Assembly: GCA_030651375.1 (NCBI GenBank)
Contig: JAUSFM010000004.1
Span: 1-52,110 of the forward strand
Reading direction: 5' to 3'
Length of the DNA stretch: 52,110 nucleotides
Origin: Candidatus Woesearchaeota archaeon
GTDB taxonomy: Archaea > Nanobdellota > Nanobdellia > Woesearchaeales > UBA12501
Below are positions 25,096-32,877 of this stretch, piece after piece (position 1 is the first letter of the stretch; every line of letters starts with the position of its first letter). A program made the position numbers and the translations under genes. Under the pieces are notes generated by a model. The model did no database searches. It was not told the origin of the DNA and worked only from the letters and a program-made list of their open reading frames with translations.

Positions 25096-25821
25096 ATGAG
25101 CACCAAAGGACGACAAACCATGGACCATGAGCGTGTCCACTTTAACTTGGCGCGCTTAAACAAAGGCGGCAAACGATTTGAAGTTGCCATCGAGCCAGAT
25201 CTCGCCATCCAATTCAAGAAAGGAAGCGATGTCGCGGTCCACGACGTTATCAGAAGTGAGCACATTTTTGCCGACGTCAAAAAAGGGCTGCGCGCAGAAG
25301 AGACTGCGATGAAAACGCTGTTCAACACGACCGACGTGCTTGAAATCGCAAAAAAAATCCTGACTGAAGGAGAACTGCAGCTCACCGAAGACTACCGGAA
25401 TTCGCTTCGCGCGGAAAAGCACCAGAAAGTTATTGAGCTCATCTGCAGAAATGCGATTGACCCAAAATCAAACCTTCCACACCCGCCGCAGCGCATTGAA
25501 AACGCACTGCACGATGCCAAAGTTCGCATTGACGAGTTTAAGACTGCCGAGGAACAGCTCGACGCAGTCGTCGAAAAACTCAAGCCACTCATTCCCATAC
25601 GAATCGCGGTCAAACAAATCGAGATAACCGTGCCGAACCCGCACGCGCCAAAAGCGCACGGCATCATAGCGCCGTTCGCCAAGCCACAGCGGGAATCATG
25701 GGGCAACAATGGGAGCTATACCTGCATTGTTGAAATCCCCGCAGGGCTCGAGCTTCAGCTGTACGACAAGCTGAACAGTTTCACGCGCGGCAGCGTGCAG
25801 ACAAAAGTGCTGAAGCAATAA
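25096..25821 (+). CDS. sbds: Ribosome maturation protein SBDS
   Basis: 241 residues with the three-domain layout of the Shwachman-Bodian-Diamond protein. The N-terminal domain (NLARLNKGGKRFEVAIEPDL, then FADVKKGLRAE), a helical middle (ILTEGELQLTEDYR, then KVIELICRNAIDP) and a C-terminal ferredoxin-like domain are all present. It promotes release of the anti-association factor from the large ribosomal subunit. An in-frame ATG at 25120 is an alternative start. It sits between psmA and rrp4, as in many archaea. Confidence 0.96.
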   Translation: MSTKGRQTMDHERVHFNLARLNKGGKRFEVAIEPDLAIQFKKGSDVAVHDVIRSEHIFADVKKGLRAEETAMKTLFNTTDVLEIAKKILTEGELQLTEDYRNSLRAEKHQKVIELICRNAIDPKSNLPHPPQRIENALHDAKVRIDEFKTAEEQLDAVVEKLKPLIPIRIAVKQIEITVPNPHAPKAHGIIAPFAKPQRESWGNNGSYTCIVEIPAGLELQLYDKLNSFTRGSVQTKVLKQ

Positions 25822-25920
25822 AAAAGTTAAAAAGCAAAAAAGTCAAACCGCAAAAAAACACAAAAAAAGTAACAATCAACAACCAACGAAAAACACGAAA
25901 AACAAACAATGGTGAATCAC

Positions 25921-26874
25921 ATGCTTGAAAGCAAAGAACTACTCAAAGAAAAAAAAATAATGGAAAAAACAATAGAAGGAACTGACGCGCTCGTGATGAG
26001 CGACCGCTCGGTCGTCGTACCCGGTGATGTGCTCGCCACCGGCATGAGTTACCTGCCGTCGCAAGGAACGTACCGGCTCGGTGATAAGCTCCTCGGCGCA
26101 CGCCTCGGCATCCTCAAAGTTGAGGGAAAAGTGCTGCGCGTGATTCCGGTTTCCGGCGTCTATTACCCGAAAATCGGCGACATGATTGTCGGCCAAGTCA
26201 TTGACATTCTCATGAGCGGCTGGCGTATCGACACGACATCACCCTATTCAGCGGTGCTGCCTCTCAAGGACGCAACTACTTCATTTATTGAAAAAGGCGA
26301 AGACTTGAGCAAATACTTTGCACTCGGTGATTATGTCGTGTGCAAAATAACAAATGTCACCAGCCAAAAACTGGTTGATGTCACGATGAAACAGCCTGGG
26401 CTGCACAAGCTCAGCGGCGGCCGCCTCATCACAGTGAACCCCGCCAAGGTGCCGCGCATTATCGGCAAGCAGGGCTCGATGGTTTCGCTTATCAAAGAAG
26501 CAACCGGCTGCAAGATCGTCGTCGGACAGAACGGCATTATCTGGTTCGAGGGCGATCCGCAAAAAGAAATTCTTGTCGTTGAAGTGATTGAAAAAATCGA
26601 AAAAGAAGCGCACCTCTCCGGCATGACCGAAAAAATAAAAGAGCTGCTCGAGAAAAAACTCGGCATCACCATTGACATGAACACAATCATGGCAAAGGCG
26701 CAGGCAGAGCGGGAAGCAAGTTTCCGCAGCGACCGCGGTGAATTCAGGTCTGAACGGTTTGACCGGCGCGACGGCCCGGGCGGTCGTGGTCCCGGAGGCC
26801 CAGGAGGCCCCGGCGGCTTTGGTGGCGGCGGCGATCGACGAGGCTTCGGGCGCAGCAGCTTCCGACGAAGATAA
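25921..26874 (+). CDS. rrp4: Exosome RNA-binding cap subunit Rrp4, with Gly/Arg-rich tail
   Basis: 317 residues. It has an N-terminal domain (VVPGDVLATGMSYLPSQGTY), an S1 domain (PKIGDMIVGQVIDILMSGWR) and a KH domain with the GxxG-type loop (PRIIGKQGSMVSLIKEATGC). It feeds RNA into the Rrp41/Rrp42 ring. The C-terminus is unusual: after about residue 265 comes an arginine-rich stretch and then an RGG-like run (GPGGRGPGGPGGPGGFGGGG), making the protein well longer than common archaeal Rrp4. GGTGA six nt before the ATG at 25921 decides the start. It ends 24 nt before rrp41. Confidence 0.95.
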   Translation: MLESKELLKEKKIMEKTIEGTDALVMSDRSVVVPGDVLATGMSYLPSQGTYRLGDKLLGARLGILKVEGKVLRVIPVSGVYYPKIGDMIVGQVIDILMSGWRIDTTSPYSAVLPLKDATTSFIEKGEDLSKYFALGDYVVCKITNVTSQKLVDVTMKQPGLHKLSGGRLITVNPAKVPRIIGKQGSMVSLIKEATGCKIVVGQNGIIWFEGDPQKEILVVEVIEKIEKEAHLSGMTEKIKELLEKKLGITIDMNTIMAKAQAEREASFRSDRGEFRSERFDRRDGPGGRGPGGPGGPGGFGGGGDRRGFGRSSFRRR

Positions 26875-26898
26875 ACAAAACAATACACGGTGATTATT

Positions 26899-27696
26899 AT
26901 GGCTTACACAAAACGAATTGACGGACGAAAATCATTCACGGAATTGCGTGAAATGGAAGCAAAAGCAGGCATCATTCCGCGCGCAAACGGCTCGGCGCTG
27001 TTCCGCATGGGCAAAACAATCGCCTATGCCGCAGTCTACGGCCCGCGCGAACTGCACCCTAAATTTTTGCAGGACCCGAAATGCGGCATACTCCGATGCC
27101 ACTACAACATGATGCCGTTTTCCGGCTCCGGCGAGCGCATCCGGCCAGGGCCCAGCAGGCGGTCACGCGAAATTTCGCTGGTGACTGAAAAGGCGCTTCG
27201 CCCGGTGTTGAACCTTGACAATTTTCCCAACGCAGTTGTCGACATTTTTATTGAGTTTCCGCAAACCGATGCGGGCTCGCGCTGCGCAGGCATTTGCGCC
27301 GCATCCATTGCGCTTGCAGATGCAGGCATTGAAATGAAAGACCTTGTTGCGGCGGTCAGCGTTGGCCGTGTCGACGATAAAATGGTCGTTGACCTCAACT
27401 ATGACGAAGAGGCCTACGAAGGCGGCCCGGTTGCAGACATTCCGCTTGCGTTCATTCCAAGCACGGGCGAAGTAACCCTGCTTCAGATGGACGGCGAGAT
27501 TGAAAAAGCCCAGCTTATCAAAGGGCTTGAAATGGGCAAGGAAGCAATCAAGAAAATCGTCGAGCTTCAGCGAAAAGCACTGCGCGAAAAATACGCGTCA
27601 GAGACTGTTGGCGATGATGAGGAAGTAACCACCTCCCCAGCACATGCGCCTGTATCAGACGCACCCGATGCATCATCGGGCAATCAAGACTACTAA
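26899..27696 (+). CDS. rrp41: Exosome catalytic subunit Rrp41 (RNase PH fold)
   Basis: 265 residues. The RNase PH fold is evident (TKRIDGRKSFTELREMEAKA; ERIRPGPSRRSREISLVTEK with the phosphate/RNA-binding arginines; DAGSRCAGICAASIALADAG). The catalytic acidic region is KMVVDLNYDEEAYE followed by VADIPLAF, keeping the aspartates expected of active Rrp41. It degrades RNA 3' to 5' with phosphate and can add A-rich tails. The last 30 residues are an acidic, Ser/Pro-rich extension. GGTGAT seven nt upstream selects the ATG at 26899. Confidence 0.96.
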   Translation: MAYTKRIDGRKSFTELREMEAKAGIIPRANGSALFRMGKTIAYAAVYGPRELHPKFLQDPKCGILRCHYNMMPFSGSGERIRPGPSRRSREISLVTEKALRPVLNLDNFPNAVVDIFIEFPQTDAGSRCAGICAASIALADAGIEMKDLVAAVSVGRVDDKMVVDLNYDEEAYEGGPVADIPLAFIPSTGEVTLLQMDGEIEKAQLIKGLEMGKEAIKKIVELQRKALREKYASETVGDDEEVTTSPAHAPVSDAPDASSGNQDY

Positions 27697-27708
27697 TCAG
27701 GTGAAATT

Positions 27709-28485
27709 ATGGAAAACGAAAGCATGAAACAACATCTCATTGAATGCCTCCAGCGCGGCGTCCGCTACGATGGGCGCAAGCTGAATGAATTCCGGCCGGT
27801 CGTGGTCGAACGGGGCATCTCGTGCAATGCAGAAGGATCTGCACGCGTCAAGCTCGGCAAGACTGAAGTCGTTGCCGGCGTCAAATTGATTATTGATAAA
27901 CCCTATCCGGACACGCCCGATCAGGGCAGCCTGATGGTTAATGCAGAATTTTTGCCCATGTCCTCTCCCAATTTTGAGTCAGGGCCGCCAGGCATGCCTG
28001 CCATCGAAGCAGCACGTGTTATTGACCGCGGTATTCGCGAGTCAAAAGCAATTGATGTCTCCAAATTGTGCATCAAAGTCGGCGAAAAAATCTGGATGGT
28101 CTCCATCGACATCTGCACCATCAATGATGATGGTAACATCCTCGATGCAGGAGGCCTTGCTGCGCTTGCCGCACTCAAGGACGCGTGCTTCCCGTCCTAC
28201 GATGGCACCGAGCTTGATTACAAAAAGAAAACAACAAAAAAACTTCCGCTGGACAAATACCCATTGCCCATTACCGTCTACAAAATCGGCAAGGTGCTTC
28301 TGGTTGATCCGTCGCCGGAAGAAGAAGCAGTGTGCGATGCGCGGCTGACCGTGACCACGATGAAAGGTGGTGAGCTGTGCGCGCTCCAAAAAGGCGGCGA
28401 CAAGCCCATGTCCATTGACGAAATCAGTACGATGATTGACTTCGCGCTTGAGAAAGCAAAAGAGCTTCGCGAACTATTCATGTAG
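27709..28485 (+). CDS. rrp42: Exosome non-catalytic ring subunit Rrp42
   Basis: 258 residues with an RNase PH fold (RYDGRKLNEFRPVVVERGIS; GKTEVVAGVKLIIDKPYPDT; VSIDICTINDDGNILDAGGL). Rrp42 alternates with Rrp41 in the hexameric ring; it lacks the catalytic aspartate pair but is needed for activity. It starts 12 nt after rrp41 with GGTGA before the ATG, and ends 9 nt before rpoK, so all are probably one message. Confidence 0.95.
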   Translation: MENESMKQHLIECLQRGVRYDGRKLNEFRPVVVERGISCNAEGSARVKLGKTEVVAGVKLIIDKPYPDTPDQGSLMVNAEFLPMSSPNFESGPPGMPAIEAARVIDRGIRESKAIDVSKLCIKVGEKIWMVSIDICTINDDGNILDAGGLAALAALKDACFPSYDGTELDYKKKTTKKLPLDKYPLPITVYKIGKVLLVDPSPEEEAVCDARLTVTTMKGGELCALQKGGDKPMSIDEISTMIDFALEKAKELRELFM

Positions 28486-28494
28486 GTGACGCAC

Positions 28495-28737
28495 ATGGAA
28501 AAAACCACTGAAAAATACACAAAATACGAGCGGGCACGCATGATTGGCAGCAGAGCCCTCCAGATTTCCATGGGCGCACCGCCAATGATGACCCTCGACA
28601 AAAAAGCGCTTGAGGCACTCCGGTACAACCCGCTTGAAATCGCAAAACAAGAGTTTGAGCTTGGTATAATCCCTCTAAAAATAAAGCGGCCCCTGCCAGG
28701 CGACAAGAAGCGAAAAGTCAAGGATAAGAAGGAATAA
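28495..28737 (+). CDS. rpoK: RNA polymerase subunit K (Rpo6, omega homologue)
   Basis: 80 residues. The hallmark YTKYERARMIGSRALQISMG and the end segment PLEIAKQEFELGIIPLKIKR identify Rpo6/Rpb6, which holds the largest polymerase subunit in place. The tail is lysine-rich. GGTGA is seven nt before the ATG at 28495, so this start is preferred over the one three codons earlier. It ends the exosome block, where many archaea have L37Ae and other small genes instead. Confidence 0.95.
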   Translation: MEKTTEKYTKYERARMIGSRALQISMGAPPMMTLDKKALEALRYNPLEIAKQEFELGIIPLKIKRPLPGDKKRKVKDKKE

Positions 28738-28798
28738 TTTTACTGTTTTTTTTCTTTTTATACTTTTTTTTTATGGCTCTCTTTTTGGTATTTTTTTA
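28738..28798. terminator. T-rich intergenic region between convergent genes
   Basis: After the rpoK stop come T runs of eight to ten (near 28746-28753 and 28766-28774) and a further run near 28791-28797. These would end the exosome transcript on the plus strand. No clear A-rich hairpin serves the opposite strand. Confidence 0.55.
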
Positions 28799-29368
28799 CG
28801 GTATCCTTGTTATATGCTTGATTTGATAATCTTCATAGTCTTCGGGAGGTGCTTCTTTTTCTTCTGTTTTTTTCATTTCTTCTTTTGTTTCTTTCGCCTC
28901 TTCTGCTTCACCAACTTCTTTGAGCGCGTCAATCGCCTGTTCCCTCGGCGTGCCGGTTATTTTGGCGCATTCCTCTTTGAGCTGCAATTCAACCGTTGCC
29001 ATCTGCTCTTCAGTGAGCTGGCGTGGAAGCCAGACAAAACTCAATTCGTCGTTTGACATTCTCGGAATGACATGCACCATGCAATGCGCGCTTTCCTGCC
29101 CTGCCGGTACACCGTTGCAGATGAGCACATTGGTTCCCTGCGCATGAAGGGCGTCAAAGAGCGCCATTGAAATTTTGTTTGCAACCACATACAAGTGCGC
29201 TGCCATTTCGTCCGGCACGTTTTCAAGAATCGGAAAATGCGCTTTGGGCATGACCACAACATGCCCGGGTGTTGCCGTGGGAGATGCCAGCACGGCAAAT
29301 ACTTTGTCGTCTTCATAGATGAACGGCTTTGACGGCAGGTCAAGGATTTTGCATTGGTCGCAGTTCAT
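28796..29368 (-). CDS. HIT-family protein lacking the catalytic histidine (paralogue B)
   Basis: 190 residues. The HIT fold is clear: CDQCKILD zinc-type pair (C3, C6), TPGHVVVMPKAHFPI, VLICNGVPAGQ and HVIPR. The signature triad aligns without gaps as H95-C-M97-V-H99, so the middle histidine, the nucleophile in Hint/Fhit enzymes, is methionine. Nucleotide binding may persist without normal hydrolysis. A long acidic, Lys/Glu-rich C-terminal tail follows (about 145-190). The ATG at 29368 is preferred over a TTG six codons earlier that would overlap the upstream gene. It is the second gene of a two-gene unit with paralogue A. Confidence 0.85.
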   Translation of the reverse strand: MNCDQCKILDLPSKPFIYEDDKVFAVLASPTATPGHVVVMPKAHFPILENVPDEMAAHLYVVANKISMALFDALHAQGTNVLICNGVPAGQESAHCMVHVIPRMSNDELSFVWLPRQLTEEQMATVELQLKEECAKITGTPREQAIDALKEVGEAEEAKETKEEMKKTEEKEAPPEDYEDYQIKHITRIP

Positions 29369-29378
29369 GGTTTTTGTC

Positions 29379-29960
29379 TCACGCAAACAGTTTTGCTATG
29401 CTGTCAAGGCTTTTTTCATTGCTGGCTTCTTCGCCTTTTTCTTCGTTTCTTTCTTCTTTCTCTTCATCTCCACCGAGCATTTTTGCCATGCTCCTTTTCA
29501 GCACGGTTTTGAGGCCTTCTGCCTCTTTTTCATCAAGCTCTTTTTTGGGCAGGTAAAACGCCGTAACTCCATCCCCTTCTCTCCGCGGGATGATATGCAC
29601 CATACAATGCTGGGCTTTTTGTCCGGCGGCGACGCCGTTGGCAAGAAATATATTTGTGCCTTCTGACTTGAACGCTCGAAGCATGGCATGCGATATTTTT
29701 TTTGCCGCAACACTTATTTTTTTAACGACGTCATCAGGCATGTGGGGCATGACTGCGTAATGTTCTTTTGGAAGCAGCAGCACATGGCCGGGATTTGCCG
29801 GGTTGATATCAAGAATTCCCATGCATGCCTCATCTTCATACACTTTTTTTGACGCGACCTTTCCGGCGATGATATGGCAGAAAATGCACTGCTGTTTTTG
29901 GAGTTCAGCGATCTGCTCGGGCGGAAGCTGGGCGTGTTGTTCTTCAGTGAGCTGCTGCAT
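29379..29960 (-). CDS. HIT-family protein lacking the catalytic histidine (paralogue A)
   Basis: 193 residues. It has a Gln-rich N-terminus, C25-C28 (CIFCHIIAGK), NPGHVLLLPKEHYAVMPHMP, and VAAGQKAQHCMVHIIPR. The triad is H118-C-M120-V-H122: the same middle-histidine-to-methionine change as in the neighbouring paralogue, while surrounding residues match active enzymes. The C-terminal third is a Glu/Lys-rich helix. Both genes probably share one transcript, being 10 nt apart. A regulatory or AMP-binding role, perhaps as a heterodimer with paralogue B, is inference. Confidence 0.85.
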   Translation of the reverse strand: MQQLTEEQHAQLPPEQIAELQKQQCIFCHIIAGKVASKKVYEDEACMGILDINPANPGHVLLLPKEHYAVMPHMPDDVVKKISVAAKKISHAMLRAFKSEGTNIFLANGVAAGQKAQHCMVHIIPRREGDGVTAFYLPKKELDEKEAEGLKTVLKRSMAKMLGGDEEKEERNEEKGEEASNEKSLDSIAKLFA

Positions 29961-30037
29961 ACCCTAATTTAATGTGCAAGAAGTTTAAAAAGGTTGTTAG
30001 CACAAACTTTATAATCCTGCCATCGCTTAAAACAAGC

Positions 30038-30868
30038 ATGGTCAAACTCGTGCTTAACATCACTAAAACGCTGGAACAAAACGCAGCGGACTATTTTGAA
30101 AAAGCAAAAAAGGCAAAGAGAAAAATTGAAGGCGCCGAGGGCATGCTCGAACGGGCAAAAGCGAAACTGAAAGTGCTGGTTGAGAACGAGCTCAAGGAAG
30201 AATATCCTCCTGACGAAATCGAAGAAGCCCAAAACCGCCGGGAAAAAAAAGCGCAGGAGCAATGGTATGAAAAATTCAGGTGGTTTGTCTCATCAGAAGA
30301 TTTTCTTGTCGTTGGCGGCAGGGACGCCACGACCAACGAAATCGTCATCAAAAAGCACACAGACAATAACGATGTCGTGTTCCACACCGACATGGCAGGC
30401 AGCCCGTTTTTTGTGGTAAAATCAGAGGGCAAAACACCCGGTGAACTAACACTTCAAGAAGTTACCAATGCTGTTTTCACGTTTTCCCGCGCTGCGAAAT
30501 TGGGTCTTGCCACAGCGGGTGTTTTTTGGGTGACTCCTGCACAGGTTTCAAAACAGCCGAACCAGGGCGAGTTTCTTCCCAAGGGCGCGTTCATGATTCG
30601 CGGCAAGACAAATTATCTTTCTCCCAGTTTTGACCTTGCTATCGGCCTCAATGAGGACGGCAAAATTATGGCTGGGCCGCGCGCAGCAGTAAAAAAACAC
30701 TGCGAAAAACAGCTCGTTCTTGAGCGGGATGAAGGGGCAAAACCGTCTGACACCGCGAAGCGCATTCGCCACATTCTCGGCGGCGACCTTGATACGATTA
30801 TCCGCTGCCTGCCGTCTTGCGGCGCGAGCATACAGAAAGAGAAATTTCGCCCATCAAAAAATAATTAA
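30038..30868 (+). CDS. NFACT-R domain protein (short Rqc2/Tae2 relative)
   Basis: 276 residues. An N-terminal coiled-coil element (TLEQNAADYFEKAKKAKRKI) leads into the NFACT-R (DUF814) domain: WYEKFRWFVSSEDFLVVGGR, then HTDMAGSPFFVVKSEG and RAAKLGLATAGVFWVTPAQV. Full archaeal NFACT proteins are roughly twice as long, with an N-terminal NFACT-N and HhH part that is absent here. The family acts in ribosome quality control. A TATA box (ACTTTATAATCC near 30006-30017) 26 bp before the ATG at 30038 fits a leaderless start. It overlaps the next convergent gene by 4 bp. Confidence 0.88.
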   Translation: MVKLVLNITKTLEQNAADYFEKAKKAKRKIEGAEGMLERAKAKLKVLVENELKEEYPPDEIEEAQNRREKKAQEQWYEKFRWFVSSEDFLVVGGRDATTNEIVIKKHTDNNDVVFHTDMAGSPFFVVKSEGKTPGELTLQEVTNAVFTFSRAAKLGLATAGVFWVTPAQVSKQPNQGEFLPKGAFMIRGKTNYLSPSFDLAIGLNEDGKIMAGPRAAVKKHCEKQLVLERDEGAKPSDTAKRIRHILGGDLDTIIRCLPSCGASIQKEKFRPSKNN

Positions 30869-31476
30869 AACTTCGGCATCGGCGGCATTTTGTAGGATGC
30901 CACTGGTTTTCTTTCTCCGATTATATCTTCGGTGTACGCATGCGGTTTTGGCGTGACGCGGTCAATCAGCTCTATCACAAAATAAAACAGCGGGAAAAAC
31001 AATACGATCGCGAGGAAATACTGATAGCTCGGCGTGATAAGCCCGTACACAAACGGCGTGAACATCGCCAGCACATACGTCACTTCGCGGATTCTTCCAA
31101 AGTAGCGGATAAACGGCCTGCCCTTGATCCCATACACAATAATGATAAGCCCGTATGCCAGCGCGAGTGCAGCTATCGCATACTTGCTTGCCACGAGCGA
31201 CGTAAATGTTCCGTTCGGTGCACGCAGCTGAGTGGTGAGCTGACGTATCCAATCAATGCCGACCCAGAACGGTATGACACCATTGCTGATGGCATTGCCG
31301 AATGAGGTACCTTCTTTTTCCTGAAAGAATTCCGCGAAAAACCAGCTTAGCCATATCGGCACAATAATCCACACCGTATTAAGATTAGTGAAGGAAATAA
31401 AAAATGCCTCAAACCACATCTTCAGCAAGCCCCATAAAAAAGTGAGAGCGCTGAGGGCGATAGTTTCGATGGCCAT
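30865..31476 (-). CDS. Multi-pass membrane protein, unknown function
   Basis: 203 residues with about five or six hydrophobic segments (roughly 5-28, 34-52, 68-80, 97-117, 128-147 and 150-172) and a polar C-terminal tail. No transporter motif is recognised. A TATA box (ATTATAAAAT, minus strand near 31498-31507) lies 26 bp before the ATG. It lies between the NFACT-R gene and tRNA-Leu. Confidence 0.65.
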   Translation of the reverse strand: MAIETIALSALTFLWGLLKMWFEAFFISFTNLNTVWIIVPIWLSWFFAEFFQEKEGTSFGNAISNGVIPFWVGIDWIRQLTTQLRAPNGTFTSLVASKYAIAALALAYGLIIIVYGIKGRPFIRYFGRIREVTYVLAMFTPFVYGLITPSYQYFLAIVLFFPLFYFVIELIDRVTPKPHAYTEDIIGERKPVASYKMPPMPKF

Positions 31477-31540
31477 ATATCATATCCTGTATGTTTTATT
31501 TTATAATGTTTGTGATGAATTTCAGCATACAAAATAAAAG

Positions 31541-31626
31541 TGCGAGGGAGGGGATTCGAACCCCCGAACCCACTAAGGGACAGGATCTTAAGTCCTGCGC
31601 GTTTGACCGGTCTTCGCTACCCTCGC
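31541..31626 (-). tRNA. tRNA-Leu (anticodon UAA)
   Basis: On the minus strand the gene begins GCGAGGG and ends CCCTCGC plus discriminator A. The anticodon arm is CAGGA-CTTAAGA-TCCTG, giving anticodon TAA. There is a long variable arm (CCCTTAGTGGG) as expected for leucine tRNA, and a T arm with GGTTCGAATCC. No intron is seen and CCA is not encoded. A TATA box (CTTTTTAAACAC, minus strand near 31649-31660) is at normal distance. Confidence 0.96.
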
Positions 31627-31687
31627 CTGAGAATACAGTGATTTTATCGTGTTTAAAAAGGTTTCTTAGACTTCTGAAAAATCCGAT

Positions 31688-32347
31688 TTAATGCTTCTCC
31701 TCTTTCAGTTCTTCCGCAATCTTTTCCTGCGCCTCCTCTTCTGCCTTAACCGCTTCAATGCGGTACTGATAGATTATCATCGCCGCGCGTAGCTGTTTTG
31801 CCAAATCTTTTGCATCGGACACGACCGTGCCGCCGAGGCTGGGCCGCTCGAGCTTGTAGATAAACTTGTCAATAATTTTTCGAATCAGCGCAAATTTTGG
31901 CCGGGATTCCCAGCGCGCCTTCAAATGCGTCATCAGGAAGCCGTTGAAGACAATCTCCACGTCGCCTTCATTGAGCGTGACGTGGCGTCCGTCAATACTA
32001 TATTCCCGTTCAATCATATGGTTTCCTGCTATCACCACATCAAGGACTGATATATGCAGGGGGGTGAATTTGCGGTGGAGCTGGAAGCTGACCACGGATG
32101 TTTTTCCATCCTTTGCAACTTTGTGTTTCTGACTGATGATCTCTTTTTCATATTTGTTTACGCGGCACCATGCTTCAACCAATTCAAGAAGCTCTTTGTA
32201 CCTGAACGGTCCATTGTACCTGATAATCATCCGGTCAACATAAATCTCGCGTTCCATGTCCGAGAGCAATTCGAGATTGAACCGCTCTTCCCGTGACGGC
32301 GAATAGTCCGGGTCAGTTGGTTTCATGCCATGCATGGTGATATCCAT
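31688..32347 (-). CDS. Member 1 of a three-gene paralogue family, unknown function
   Basis: 219 residues. It shares with the two upstream genes the pattern I-x-Y-x-G-x-F-x-Y-x-x-L near the start (here MIIRYNGPFRYKELLELVEA, ending in W), then a beta-rich middle (SVVSFQLHRKFTPLHISVLD) and a short segment RHVTLNEGDVEIVFNGFL. This member has a long Glu/Lys-rich C-terminal helix. There is no membrane segment or signal. GGAGTGA four nt upstream favours the ATG at 32347 over 32362, which would overlap the previous stop. Function is not recognised. Confidence 0.65.
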   Translation of the reverse strand: MDITMHGMKPTDPDYSPSREERFNLELLSDMEREIYVDRMIIRYNGPFRYKELLELVEAWCRVNKYEKEIISQKHKVAKDGKTSVVSFQLHRKFTPLHISVLDVVIAGNHMIEREYSIDGRHVTLNEGDVEIVFNGFLMTHLKARWESRPKFALIRKIIDKFIYKLERPSLGGTVVSDAKDLAKQLRAAMIIYQYRIEAVKAEEEAQEKIAEELKEEKH

Positions 32348-32361
32348 CGTTTCACTCCTCA

Positions 32362-32868
32362 TTACTCAACTTTGTATTGGCTTGCGTTCAGATAGCTACT
32401 CAGCGAAAAATACAAATCATTCGCGTGATCCGTCAGCATATTAATATATTTTTTCGTGATGTACCAGTTGAAGTATCGGTCGAAAATGTCGCGGATGAAC
32501 GTGAGCAGGGGATGGCGGTCCCAGTACCCCTCATAATCGACGATAAGGTACCCAGTAATCTGGATGTCAATGCTGCCGTGGTTCATTTTTCTCTTCTCAC
32601 CACGCACCATGATCTCGACTTCTTTCATATGCTGGACTGTTATAACAATTTTGAAGACTCCTTTAAAATAATCCGTGTACTTTTTCCAGGGCAGGAATTC
32701 AAGGTCAATATTTTTTCCCTTGTCCGTTACCATCTCCTCACTGCGATGCTCTCTCTTGTCATAAAACTTGTCGCGCTGCCAGAAGTCAAGAATGCGAAAG
32801 AGCTCACGGTAATTAAAATAGCCCTCATACGATATCTTTTTGACAATGTATTTTTGTTTTTCGCCCAT
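32362..32868 (-). CDS. Member 2 of a three-gene paralogue family, unknown function
   Basis: 168 residues, the shortest copy. Matching pieces: ISYEGYFNYRELFRILDFW, then IDLEFLPWKKYTDYFKGVFK, then KRKMNHGSIDIQITGYLIVD and YWDRHPLLTFIRDIFDRYF. AAGGTG is four nt before the ATG. It starts 9 nt after member 3 and its stop meets the beginning of member 1, so the three are one operon. The Y/F/W-rich amphipathic C-terminal helix may bind a membrane or a partner. Confidence 0.65.
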   Translation of the reverse strand: MGEKQKYIVKKISYEGYFNYRELFRILDFWQRDKFYDKREHRSEEMVTDKGKNIDLEFLPWKKYTDYFKGVFKIVITVQHMKEVEIMVRGEKRKMNHGSIDIQITGYLIVDYEGYWDRHPLLTFIRDIFDRYFNWYITKKYINMLTDHANDLYFSLSSYLNASQYKVE

Positions 32869-32877
32869 CCGTGCACC

